From Aphanothece cf. minutissima CCALA 015 (GTDB taxonomy: Bacteria; Cyanobacteriota; Cyanobacteriia; PCC-6307; Cyanobiaceae), in the NCBI GenBank assembly GCA_003003925.1, contig PVWP01000001.1:434001-498000 (forward strand): 64,000 bases of DNA, written 5' to 3'. Below the pieces are notes generated by a model, which was not told where the DNA came from, made no database searches, and saw only the letters and a list, made by a program, of their open reading frames with translations. Each line of letters begins with the position of its first letter. Position 1 is the stretch's first letter. Both the position numbers and the translations under genes were made by a program. Positions 24,912 through 33,386 of this stretch are shown in pieces.

Positions 24912-25864
24912 CAGCCCACTCCCCCATTGGAAAGATACACAAGGCACCGACCAAAACCGATGCTCTCCAGCCCTCCAAAATAGAGTTCATTCGCTAAGAA
25001 GCCATTCAACTCCTCAGAATACGTCGCCCCAGTCTCGGCAAAGGTATGCCAAGGCCTCTGATGAGAGCCCTCAGCGGCCCTGGCTCGATTGACCGCCACC
25101 GGGAAAACCAAAATACTGCCCTCTGGGAGAGCTTCCACATTAAAGAAGAACTCAACACTCTTCTCAGAGTCCTTTAGCTTCACTCGGCTCTGACGGTAGA
25201 GTGCCATATCATGAATGGCGCCGATTGAAGCATCATCCACAACCACCAACTGACTGGAGTCAACTTCGCTTCGGAGTGGAGCGGGAACAAACTGAGACAA
25301 CAGACTCGCTTTGGCACCAGCAACATCCTCAAGTTGGATCTCGAAAAATCCGAGGTTAAAGAACAGCTTGATGGACGTTGCCGAGTCTGTGGCGACATTG
25401 GCCCCCTTTAGCTCACTGCTACCTGTATTCTCCAGCTTCTTGATGTCATTCAGATTGATCGGAAGTCCCGCAAGCGTCGCGTAACGCTTCAGCAGCTTCG
25501 GTGAACTCACCCATACAACAGGCTGTCCTGGGCAGAACAGTGGCAGCCAAAGAAGAGAGGCATACTCAAACTTCACCAAAGCCTCGCGGAAACTGCTGTC
25601 GTAGGCTTCACCATCAGATGAACTCTCCGATCTTCGCTCTTGTGGTGAACTGCCAAACCAGAAGTCCGTATCTTCTGGATGCTCCTGTCGAGCTCGCCTG
25701 AGCTCAGCGCGAAATCGCCCCCGGATGGAACTCCCGGGGACGACACCCGTCTGGGTGAAGGCATCCCGGAAGATCAGGTTGAGATTACCGGCCTCTTCAC
25801 CCGCTGATGCACCAACATGAAGTGGGGCAAGTGTCTGGATGAAGGCGTGATGGCGCGTATACAT
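24911..25864 (-). CDS. cmr4: Cmr4-like RAMP backbone protein with Asp-to-Asn change
   Basis: Cas7-group backbone subunit, 317 residues. The N-terminus has TLAPLHVGASAGEEAG followed by NLNLIFRDAFTQTG and VPGSSIRGRFRAELRR, the typical Cmr4 pattern. In active Cmr4 proteins an Asp precedes the PIQRE-like strand and cuts target RNA; the aligned residue here is Asn29. The C-terminus ends with a Gly-rich segment NELYFGGLESIGFGRCLVYL. Loss of slicing would leave activated complexes on the target longer. The identity as Cmr4 is secure from order and motifs; the catalytic reading is an alignment by eye. Confidence 0.8.
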   Translation of the reverse strand: MYTRHHAFIQTLAPLHVGASAGEEAGNLNLIFRDAFTQTGVVPGSSIRGRFRAELRRARQEHPEDTDFWFGSSPQERRSESSSDGEAYDSSFREALVKFEYASLLWLPLFCPGQPVVWVSSPKLLKRYATLAGLPINLNDIKKLENTGSSELKGANVATDSATSIKLFFNLGFFEIQLEDVAGAKASLLSQFVPAPLRSEVDSSQLVVVDDASIGAIHDMALYRQSRVKLKDSEKSVEFFFNVEALPEGSILVFPVAVNRARAAEGSHQRPWHTFAETGATYSEELNGFLANELYFGGLESIGFGRCLVYLSNGGVG

Positions 25865-25942
25865 GGTGACCGACTCAGAGGTAGATATGGGATTCAGTGG
25901 TAAGAAACGTCAGCACGAATGGTACGGGAGTCAGAAAGCCCA

Positions 25943-26971
25943 TCAGCTCGAATCGGCCTCTGACAGAGGAAGTGCAAGACCTGTGCCGAAATGCTTGAGG
26001 CTCAAGCGATCATTCGGGAACCACTCTGGGTTCCAGTGGGGCCAGGCTGGCAGGGACGCTCCGTCGCGGAGGTGATAACAACTACCCGCAGGGAGCGCCC
26101 ATCGGCCTCGTGAAAGGCGAGAGCCTCCGACTTCAGGGCGTCCACTCCCAAGCCGATACCTCCATGGCCTGGGTCGATCCGTCAACACAGCCGGTGCAGC
26201 TTTGCCATGCTGGCGCCAGGGGTAGTACTGGCCAAGCAGAGGCTCTCGTTGCGAGAGGCGATTACTTCCCCAGACGCCAGGGGTGACCAGTGAAAAGGTG
26301 CCGTGAAGATTTCGCTTCAGCAACGATTCCAATACTTCCGGCACACCATGGACTTCAAGATTGACGAGGTGCCCTTCGCCACCAAAGCGATAGGTTCCGC
26401 TTGGGATCGTGTGGCTCGAAAGATAGGCAAGCGCAAAGCCAGTATCGATGGCCATCCCATACTCCAGAAACAGGGCATCTTCCATGGCGCTGACGCGCTG
26501 GCCACTTTGGAGCCTTGGATGAAGGTGGGGCACAGCACACCAAGGCGCGGCCAGAATCGAACGTGGATCCTGGTCTGTCCACCTGGAAAGCGGAATCCAT
26601 CCTCCGGAGACCGGCTTACGCGGTACTGCGGCACCAGCTGGTGGATGCCAGCCTGGCTCAGGATGCTCGCACCATTCCAAACGAATCGCTTCTCCACTTT
26701 TCTTGTCACGGATCAGATTGAGCGGAGCCGGCAGGTATGGGTCTGTGGGCTGATCCAGGGAGACCCAGAACGGCCCCGCAGTGAAAAGCTCCAGATGCTG
26801 TCCTGCTTCCCTGGGGATATGGGCAGAGATGAGCCCTGAAAACGCCGGACTATCAGGTGGAAAGTGCTCAGCCGTTCGGCCAGTAAGGTTCTCGGCAGAT
26901 AGAAAACGACCACTGCTGCCATGCAGGAGCCCCAGCGGCTCCAGGGTGATGAGGTGGTTGAAGAGAATCAC
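25943..26971 (-). CDS. cmr3: Cmr3-like Cas5-group protein
   Basis: Predicted crRNA 5'-handle-binding subunit, 342 residues starting at a GTG (VILFNHLITLEPLGLLHGSSG) two nt after the cas10 stop, with GAGGA upstream; the longer frame to 27046 lies inside cas10 and is rejected. The segment IPSGTYRFGGEGHLVNLEVH (about residues 210-230) is the FGGE loop typical of Cmr3. The C-terminus HFGTGLALPLS is a further strand of the fold. 78 nt separate it from cmr4. Confidence 0.75.
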   Translation of the reverse strand: MILFNHLITLEPLGLLHGSSGRFLSAENLTGRTAEHFPPDSPAFSGLISAHIPREAGQHLELFTAGPFWVSLDQPTDPYLPAPLNLIRDKKSGEAIRLEWCEHPEPGWHPPAGAAVPRKPVSGGWIPLSRWTDQDPRSILAAPWCAVPHLHPRLQSGQRVSAMEDALFLEYGMAIDTGFALAYLSSHTIPSGTYRFGGEGHLVNLEVHGVPEVLESLLKRNLHGTFSLVTPGVWGSNRLSQREPLLGQYYPWRQHGKAAPAVLTDRPRPWRYRLGSGRPEVGGSRLSRGRWALPAGSCYHLRDGASLPAWPHWNPEWFPNDRLSLKHFGTGLALPLSEADSS

Positions 26972-26973
26972 GC

Positions 26974-28842
26974 TTACAGGTCCTCGGCTTTCCAGAAGGA
27001 CGGTTGCTCCAGCGTGGCCATCACCCTGGCCAGCCGCACCAGCCAAGGGGCCAGGGGCATGCAGAGGCTGTGGGCATCCATGAGGGGATTCCCTGTCCGC
27101 TCAGTCCGTGGAGCCTCAAGATCGGGGAAGTAAACCTTCCACAGGGCGGTGGCGATGGCTTCGCTGCGTGCCTGATCAGCCAGCTCAAGCCCCCTTGAGC
27201 GACCCTGAAGCGCGGACCGATTGACCAGGTACTGCACATCCTCGGCAAGGTGACGCCATTTCGGGGCTGGAGAGGGCTGGATCGGATGGCTGGCGTGACT
27301 ACTCGGTCTTTGATGCTTCCGTCCCTCGCGATCGCAGTAGTGCATCCGGAGGTTCTGTCCAGGTCTCTGGGGATCATCAGGACTGTGCTTCGCCATCAGC
27401 CACCAAGGACAGATCCATTCGAGATGCTGACCATTGGCAAAAAGAACACGCAGGCCGAACCTATTCCTGCCTCCGTCTTTGGCACTGCTCTCAGCCTCTC
27501 TGGCATGCTGCAGAGCTTCACGCTGGGGGACCCTCCTTTGAGCCACCACAAGGCCCATGGATATGGAAAGTGGCTGGCCCGATTTCGAATGCCGGCGACC
27601 ACCCACTTCGGCGTTGGCCTCCCATAGGGAAGGGAAGACCGACTCAAGCCAATGGAACAGGTCATGGCTGCTTAATGCCCTATCCTCACCTGCGCGCTCG
27701 TTGCGAGGTGCGGCATGGAGAGCCCCAAGGAGGTCATCGCCACCTGCATAAACCACCGTTGCCTTGCGACTCATTTCGCTAGGAACTCTGCTGTAGAGGC
27801 CGGCCGCCCAGTCGCGCATATTGCCACTGAACTCAGCCAACACCTCAGCCTCCGTCCGTCCGGTACAGGCATTCCCTGCCAAGGCGTCACTCCGCACACG
27901 CAGCGCTTCAAGATGCTCGCCAATACTGTCCCCATCCGCAACAAACCAGCACTTCAACGGTGAATTGGCAACCGCTCGGAAATGGCTCGGCAGCAGCACC
28001 TCCAGAGCTCTTTGGTAAAGGGGGTCAGCCGGGGATGCGGAAGCCTGATCCTCGGGCCGCACCGGTGGCAGAAGAACCTGTCTTGCCACCTCCCGATACG
28101 TGACAAGACGCTTCACCAGCTCAGGAATTGAAATCTGCTCCTCTGCATCTCCCAATCGGCTTTCCCCAGAGAACACTTCGCCCAGGACGTCCTCCTGGTT
28201 GAGGGACTTCATGAACGTCCTGCATCCCTCATCAGCCTCCCTGCTCCATGGCCCATGGGGCCTGGGAGCATCCATGCCAGGCCAGCAGATGGCGTCGGTG
28301 CCTGAAAGGGTAGAGCTTTCTCCTACCCAGTTCAGCGCCCTCCAATCGCGCTGCTGCTTGCGCATCGCAAGACCCGCTCGCGCCTCCTGGATCGTGGCGC
28401 CTTGAGCATGAAAGAACTCCCAGGCATGCGTCTGCCATGCATGCCAACTCCTGTCCCAGAATGGCTCAGGCTGTTTTGGCAGCTTGCCTTCAAGCCAATG
28501 CTTGCACTTGCTCAACACATGAGCCCAGGCGCGGTCGAGAGCCGCTTTCCCTTGGGCCAGGCTGTAATCACCTGCAATAACCAAGATATTCGGGACTCCG
28601 CGAGCACTATCAATCGATGCCGGGCTGACGACGGCAAAGAGATTTCGGCCATCAGCATTCTTCCAGGTGCCGACGTCATCAGCGATGGTCTTCGCCAGAA
28701 ACGATAAAAGCAACGAGCTCCCATAGAGATCACGCAGCTTTCGAGAGGCGCTGATAAAACTCTGAACTGGCGCGAACGTGACCACCGTGAAGATGGTGGT
28801 CACGGGAGCCCTCTGAGCTGAAGGCTCAGGGATCTGAGACAA
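26974..28842 (-). CDS. cmr2: Cas10/Cmr2, cyclic oligoadenylate synthase, HD-less
   Basis: Large subunit of the type III-B complex, 622 residues from a TTG at 28840-28842; a GTG 13 codons later (VTTIFTVVTFAPVQSFI) is an alternative start. The Cmr2 N-terminal region reads FAPVQSFISASRKLRDLYGS. The palm polymerase motif YAGGDDLLG (GGDD about residue 367) is intact, so cOA synthesis is expected. I find no HD nuclease motif ahead of the palm, and the protein is shorter than HD-bearing Cmr2, so DNA cutting is unlikely. First gene of the cmr operon, with a GTTCGCA element upstream. Confidence 0.9.
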   Translation of the reverse strand: MSQIPEPSAQRAPVTTIFTVVTFAPVQSFISASRKLRDLYGSSLLLSFLAKTIADDVGTWKNADGRNLFAVVSPASIDSARGVPNILVIAGDYSLAQGKAALDRAWAHVLSKCKHWLEGKLPKQPEPFWDRSWHAWQTHAWEFFHAQGATIQEARAGLAMRKQQRDWRALNWVGESSTLSGTDAICWPGMDAPRPHGPWSREADEGCRTFMKSLNQEDVLGEVFSGESRLGDAEEQISIPELVKRLVTYREVARQVLLPPVRPEDQASASPADPLYQRALEVLLPSHFRAVANSPLKCWFVADGDSIGEHLEALRVRSDALAGNACTGRTEAEVLAEFSGNMRDWAAGLYSRVPSEMSRKATVVYAGGDDLLGALHAAPRNERAGEDRALSSHDLFHWLESVFPSLWEANAEVGGRRHSKSGQPLSISMGLVVAQRRVPQREALQHAREAESSAKDGGRNRFGLRVLFANGQHLEWICPWWLMAKHSPDDPQRPGQNLRMHYCDREGRKHQRPSSHASHPIQPSPAPKWRHLAEDVQYLVNRSALQGRSRGLELADQARSEAIATALWKVYFPDLEAPRTERTGNPLMDAHSLCMPLAPWLVRLARVMATLEQPSFWKAEDL

Positions 28843-28900
28843 CGCACTGACTCAACTCCGGTAGTTCTAGCCGGATCGCACCGGGACGGGAACCATTCTC

Positions 28901-28912
28901 ATGCGAACTTCC
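28901..28912 (-). promoter_or_regulatory. GTTCGCAC upstream element, copy 5 (cmr operon)
   Basis: Minus strand reads GGAAGTTCGCAT, 59 nt from the cas10 TTG. A TAGAAC hexamer follows 32 nt after the core; TTCCCG stands 17 nt before that hexamer. Lies between the divergent cmr operon and the csx18-cas1-cas2 cassette. Confidence 0.5.
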
Positions 28913-29025
28913 GACCGCCGTAACGAATCTGAACCTCTGGCCTGGCACCGGTTCCTCGCACGGGTGCAGAGAGAAGCAACGGCATCGCCATAAGGCTTGC
29001 AGGTATCCATTGATGCCATGGTGCG

Positions 29026-29310
29026 ATGCCTCCAGCTTTCCACCGCCCTTCCCTGCTTGTGCAGGGCCTGATCAGCCTGGTGAACGGAGCGATCACCCTG
29101 GTGCTGCTGCTGATCGCCCCGCTGGGGCTGGCCAGCGTGATCACCCTCACCTTGCTGATCACCGCCAGCACCTTCTGCTGCGGGGCCCTGGGCCGGGTGC
29201 TCCAGCAATGGCTGGAGGGCAGCGATCCCGGCCCCGGCACGTCCCCGGGACAGCGAAGGGCGATTCCCAGGAGCCTGCCACCGGCCACCCGGCGCCTGCC
29301 GAAGCGCTGA
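29026..29310 (+). CDS. csx18: Csx18-like small membrane protein
   Basis: 94 residues from MPPAFHRPSLLVQGLI. Two hydrophobic stretches (LISLVNGAITLVLLLIAPLG and VITLTLLITASTFCCGAL) followed by a polar, Pro/Gly-rich tail. Size, hydrophobic pattern, cyanobacterial context and position directly before cas1 fit the Csx18 family as I remember it; I could not confirm by search. The stop overlaps the cas1 ATG (TGATG), so it is translationally coupled to the adaptation genes. Molecular role unknown. Confidence 0.55.
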   Translation: MPPAFHRPSLLVQGLISLVNGAITLVLLLIAPLGLASVITLTLLITASTFCCGALGRVLQQWLEGSDPGPGTSPGQRRAIPRSLPPATRRLPKR

Positions 29311-30261
29311 TGCGCAGCCTGTATCTGCTTCGGACCCATGGCAGCGCCGGCATCGACGGGGAGCAGCTGGTGGTGCGCTGCCGTGGCCAGGAGCTGGAGC
29401 GGGTGCGGCTACCGCTGCTGGATCAGATCCTGGTGATGGGAAACGTGCAGCTGAGCACGCCTCTGATCCGCGCCTGCCTGCAGCGGGGGATTCCGATCGC
29501 CTATCTGAGCCGCCATGGATGGTGCCTCGGCCGGGTGCAACCGCTGGACAGCGGCTACCGGCACCGCGGCCGCCACCAGCCTGATCGCCGGGAAGATCGC
29601 CAATGCCAGGGTCCTGCTGCTGCGGCTCACCCGCCGCGAGCGGCGGGAGCAGGTGGCCAGCGCGATCGAGCGGCTCCACTGGCACGGGCAGCAGGTGCGC
29701 CGGGCCCGGTCGGCCGAACGGCTGCGGGGCCTGGAGGGCAACGCTGCGATCGAGTACTTCACAGCCCTCGGGGGCCTGCTGGCGGGAGATGGCTTCGCCT
29801 TCCTGGGGCGACACCGCAGGCCGCCCACCACGCCGTTCGATGCCCTCTGCGGCTTCGGCTATGCCGTGCTCTGGAATGGCTTGCTCACCCGCATCGAGCT
29901 GCAGGGCCTGGACCCCTACGAAGGGGTGCTGCACGTGGGATCAGCCCGCCACGCGGCGCTGGTGTCGGATCTGATCGAACCCCTGCGCACCCTGCTGGTG
30001 GATCCCTTCAACGTCTGGCTGATTCGCACCCGCCGGATCCGGGCCGGGGACGCCTTCGAAGCCCGCGACGGGGGCATCTTTCTGGCTGAGGGCGGCCGCC
30101 GCCTCTGGCTGGCGGCCTGGTCGGCGTCCATGGCCGAGGCGGTGATGCTGCCGGACGGCAGCCAGGGGCCGCGCTGGGAGCTGGTGGATGGCCTGGTGCG
30201 GTCCTTCGTGCGCTTCGTCTATGCCCCCGCCGAGGGGCTGGTGGTGCCCCGGCGGCGCTGA
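29310..30261 (+). pseudogene. cas1: cas1 (copy 2) with 41-nt frameshifting deletion
   Basis: The first part reads MRSLYLLRTHGSAGIDGEQL to GYRHRGR in frame 1; from SLIAGKIANARVLLL to the end the homology continues in frame 2. Between GGCTACCGGCACCG and the conserved KIAN codons there are 49 nt versus 90 in copy 1, a net loss of 41 nt near 29570, removing the AELPEAQRLAVAR-equivalent helix and breaking the frame. Downstream, the catalytic elements LRGLEGNAAIEYF, LDPYEGVLH and DLIEPLR are all present. A 41-nt difference is unlikely to be a sequencing slip. No ATG placed to restart the C-terminal part is evident. Confidence 0.88.
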
Positions 30262-30264
30262 AGG

Positions 30265-30552
30265 ATGGAACGGGAGCAGCTCTGGGTGATCGCCTACGAC
30301 AGCCCCAGCAACAAACGGCGCCGCAAGCTGGCCAGGCTGCTGGAGAGCCACGGCGTGCGGGTGCAGTGGAGCGTGTTCGAATGCCGGCTGCGGCCTGGGG
30401 AGATCGGGGCGCTGCAGCAACGGCTGGCCCGGCTGATCCAGCCCGACGTCGACAGCGTGCGCCTCTGGCCCCTGCCGGCAACGAGCTGCGCGCGGATCAT
30501 GCATCTGGGCAGACCCGTTGCCAGCACGGACTGGACCGATCCCGTGATCTGA
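30265..30552 (+). CDS. cas2: Cas2, adaptation protein (copy 3)
   Basis: 95 residues, MEREQLWVIAYDSPSNKRRR at the start and VQWSVFECRL, as in copy 1, but the last third (TSCARIMHLGRPVASTDWTD) is diverged. Begins 3 nt after the cas1 stop. The protein looks intact while its cas1 is frameshifted. The divergence from copies 1 and 2 shows that this cassette is the older branch of the three. Confidence 0.92.
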   Translation: MEREQLWVIAYDSPSNKRRRKLARLLESHGVRVQWSVFECRLRPGEIGALQQRLARLIQPDVDSVRLWPLPATSCARIMHLGRPVASTDWTDPVI

Positions 30553-30644
30553 GCGCGCAGCGCCGGAATCGCCGAAAACCCCTGTGCTGTGGTGGTGCTG
30601 CGCGCTGCCATGCGGCGCAGTCGATCTCAGCGTTTTCCACAGGC

Positions 30645-30673
30645 TTGCGGCTGTCCCCAACGGGGGCCATGAT
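30645..30673 (+). promoter_or_regulatory. Leader promoter of CRISPR array 3
   Basis: TTGCGG at 30645-30650 and CATGAT at 30668-30673, spacer 17 nt, in the same place as the promoters of leaders 1 and 2 although the leader itself is diverged. The CTCAGCGTTTTCC box upstream is kept too. Confidence 0.55.
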
Positions 30674-30731
30674 GGGGCTGCGCGCAAACGGCCCTCGGAC
30701 CGCTTGCACCGCAAGGCCCTTCGGGGCCGCG

Positions 30732-31291
30732 GTCACCACTCGTTGGTGACACCATTTGATTGGAAACGGCGAGTCATGCCCCTCCTTTCGAAGTGCGTCC
30801 ATAAAGTCACCACTCGCTGGTGACACCATTTGATTGGAAACAGAGATAAAGCATGTGGTCCTCGGTGCTTGTGGACTGTGTCACCACTCGCTGGTGGCAC
30901 CATTTGATTGGAAACGCTTACAGGTTCAGGATTGAGCATCCTCCCCACCAGGCTGGTCACCACTCGCTGGTGACGCCATTTGATTGGAAACGAGGGCACA
31001 TTCCCGCTCCCGAGGAACATAGGGCTTCCGTCACCACTTGTTGGCGACACCATTTGATTGGAAACATCGAATGTCTCCTGTTCACAGAACAGTCTGTAGG
31101 CATTTGTCACTACTCACTGGTGACACGATTTAATTGGAAACAACTTACCATCTTCACGGAAGTTGGTCTTGGCGTATGTCACCACTCACTGGTGACACTA
31201 TTTGCCAGGCAACGCGAAGTCCTTCACTTGTGACCGAGCCCCAGTATCCAGGGAAGCCACCTTTCGTTGGTGACCCTCTCTCAACGACCAG
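30732..31291 (+). CRISPR. CRISPR array 3: 8 repeats, last two degenerate
   Basis: Same 36-nt repeat. Starts at 30732, 30806, 30880, 30956, 31030, 31106, 31178 and a decayed unit at 31256. Spacers are 36-42 nt. Most repeats differ from the consensus by one to three bases (GTGGCACC in repeat 3, GACGCCAT in 4, CTTGTTGGCGAC in 5), and repeats 7 and 8 are clearly degenerate, so this array looks older and less renewed than arrays 1 and 2. Confidence 0.96.
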
Positions 31292-31375
31292 GTTCATCGT
31301 CTGGGCGCTCAGTGGCAGCATCACGACCCGATGCCGCCACTTTTCCTTGAAGCCAGGACGCCAACAGAACCGTCC

Positions 31376-33373
31376 TCAGAACAGCGCCGCGAACGCCTCC
31401 AACAGCCGGTCCCGTTCCTTCAGCTGATTGGCGATTCCCTGCTGCAGATCTGCCAGTCCCTTCTCGAGGGCGTCCAGATCCCGCTGCAGCCCCTGCACCG
31501 CCAGCTCCGCCGCCTCGATCCGGCTCACCTGGGCCGCAGGCACCAGATCCTCCAGCTGCAGCGGCCAGAGGTGGCGGCCCAGGGAGGTGCGCAGACCCGC
31601 CAGCACCCCATCAAGGTGCGTCCGCAGCCGTGCCTGCAGCCCCTCGCCGATGCCCGGCAGCTGCGTCAGCCGATCGATGTGGCGGCGCAGGTGCTCCCCG
31701 TTGACCAGGCCGCGGCCCTCCAGCAGCGCCAGGCGAGCCTCGCCGAAGCCCTCGATCTGCCAGGAGCGGATGGGCTGGTGCTCCAGCTCCCGGCTCAGCC
31801 AGCGCTCCTCGAGCTCACCGATCACCGCCGCCACCTTCGCGCTGGCGATGGAGGCGGGGCTCTGATCCACCGGTGGCAGGTCGGCAAGCGGCTCCAGGAG
31901 GCGGCGGTGCCGTGTCAGCAGCGCCCGCCGCTGCTCCTCCAGCTGGATCGCCGCCTGCCGCACCCCCGTGGACGTCTCGATGGCGAACCGGTCGAGCTGC
32001 TCGAGGGTCTCCTGGCGCCGTCTCACCTTGTCGTGATGGCCCACCATCCGGCTCATCCAGGTGCGCAGCGGGTGCATCCTCGCCGCGAGCGCCCCCCGGT
32101 CGATCAGGCTCTCGGACGTGCCGGCTTCACACACCACCTGCCGCAGCCCCGGCTCCAGCCGCTCCAGCCGCTGCCGCAGGTCCAGCCCCTGCCGGGCCAG
32201 CCGCTGGCCGCGCCGCACGCTCGCCTCCAGCTCCTTGAGCAGGCCCCCGTAGCGGTTCTGCAGCGAGGCGGAAGCGGGCGCCGGGGGCGGCTGTGCGGGC
32301 GGGCGCTGGGCCCCGGGATCGGGGAAGACGCACAGGGGCTGGCCCACCTTCCGGTCCACAGCACACCACGGGCAGGCCATGCCGCGGGGGTGGTGGTGAT
32401 GGGGGGAGCTCCGGCAGGGCACCACCTGGCGGTGCAGGTCCTGCAGCAGTACCACCCACTCCGCCGCCGTGGGGCGCTGCGGCGGGCCCGGCCCCCCGGC
32501 GCCGATGGCGAAGCTGCGCTGGAAGGCCCGGTGCAGCTCCGCGGAGATCTCCAGGGGGGCGGGCCGGAAGGGGCTCGGCCGCAGCCCCGGCGCGGGGGAG
32601 ATCGCATGGGGGTAGAGCCCCCGCCGGATCCGGGCCGTCACCTCCAGGTCGGGCTCCGCAGTGTTCACGGCATTGTCGTAGGGGTGGTCGTGCAGCAGGA
32701 GCTGGTAGATCACCACCGCCAGGGAGAAGTCGTCGGTGCTGGAGGCCCGCCAGGTCCGCGAGAAGTTGCAGCCGATCAGCTCCGGGGCGGTGTAGGGCGG
32801 CCGACTCACCGGGCAGTGGTGGCGGCGCCCGCCGGGGCCCTCGATCTGGAAGCTGTCGGTGTCGAGCAGGATCGCCCGCCAGGTGGCACCGCCGCTGGCC
32901 AGCGGCCGCTGCTCGAACAGCACGTTCTCCGGGTTGAGATCACCGATCACCACGCCGTGGCGCTGCATCAGTGCCACCGATTCGGCCAGCCGCAGCGCCG
33001 CCAGCACGGCATCGCGCCAGGTGTAGCGGGTGAGCTTGCCGATCTCCTCGAAGTTGAACAGCCGGGCGGCGGAGAGACTGCGGCCCGGATCCAGCCGGCG
33101 CATGGCATAGCCGGCCAGGTCCCGACCCCGGCCGGCCTCGACCCGGTAGACGAGATGCTTCGGGAGGGTGGCCAGGTCGCCGCAACGCTGCTCCAGCTGC
33201 TGCAGGGCCCGGAGCTTCTCCGCGTCGGCGTTCCTGATCAGCTTCACGGCCATGGGCTGCCCGCCGATGCTGGCGGCATGGACCTGCCCCTGGCCACCGG
33301 CACCGATCCGGCTGCCGGCATCCATCTCCAGGGAGAAGGCTTCGCCGGTATCGGTGTGGAAGGCGCGCGGCAT
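31376..33373 (-). CDS. Ser/Thr-kinase-like protein with coiled coil and HhH (TerY-P triad)
   Basis: 665 residues. N-terminal kinase domain: Gly loop RIGAGGQGQVHAA, Lys in PMAVKLI, catalytic loop HGVVIGDLNPENVLF and the metal motif ILLDTDSFQI (DTD instead of DFG), a form seen in kinases of TerY-P triads. A Cys-containing segment (MACPWCAVDRK) follows, then a long coiled coil and a helix-hairpin-helix-like LTQLPGIGEGLQARLRTHLD near the C-terminus, which may bind nucleic acid. It starts 13 nt after the PP2C stop; the three genes form one operon. Substrate unknown. Confidence 0.8.
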   Translation of the reverse strand: MPRAFHTDTGEAFSLEMDAGSRIGAGGQGQVHAASIGGQPMAVKLIRNADAEKLRALQQLEQRCGDLATLPKHLVYRVEAGRGRDLAGYAMRRLDPGRSLSAARLFNFEEIGKLTRYTWRDAVLAALRLAESVALMQRHGVVIGDLNPENVLFEQRPLASGGATWRAILLDTDSFQIEGPGGRRHHCPVSRPPYTAPELIGCNFSRTWRASSTDDFSLAVVIYQLLLHDHPYDNAVNTAEPDLEVTARIRRGLYPHAISPAPGLRPSPFRPAPLEISAELHRAFQRSFAIGAGGPGPPQRPTAAEWVVLLQDLHRQVVPCRSSPHHHHPRGMACPWCAVDRKVGQPLCVFPDPGAQRPPAQPPPAPASASLQNRYGGLLKELEASVRRGQRLARQGLDLRQRLERLEPGLRQVVCEAGTSESLIDRGALAARMHPLRTWMSRMVGHHDKVRRRQETLEQLDRFAIETSTGVRQAAIQLEEQRRALLTRHRRLLEPLADLPPVDQSPASIASAKVAAVIGELEERWLSRELEHQPIRSWQIEGFGEARLALLEGRGLVNGEHLRRHIDRLTQLPGIGEGLQARLRTHLDGVLAGLRTSLGRHLWPLQLEDLVPAAQVSRIEAAELAVQGLQRDLDALEKGLADLQQGIANQLKERDRLLEAFAALF

Positions 33374-33386
33374 CGCATCGGCCCCG

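Noticed and set aside
25943..27046. Longer start for cmr3 at 27046
   Set aside because: The first 25 residues lie inside the cas10 coding region in another frame; the GTG at 26969-26971 directly after the cas10 stop fits operon spacing.
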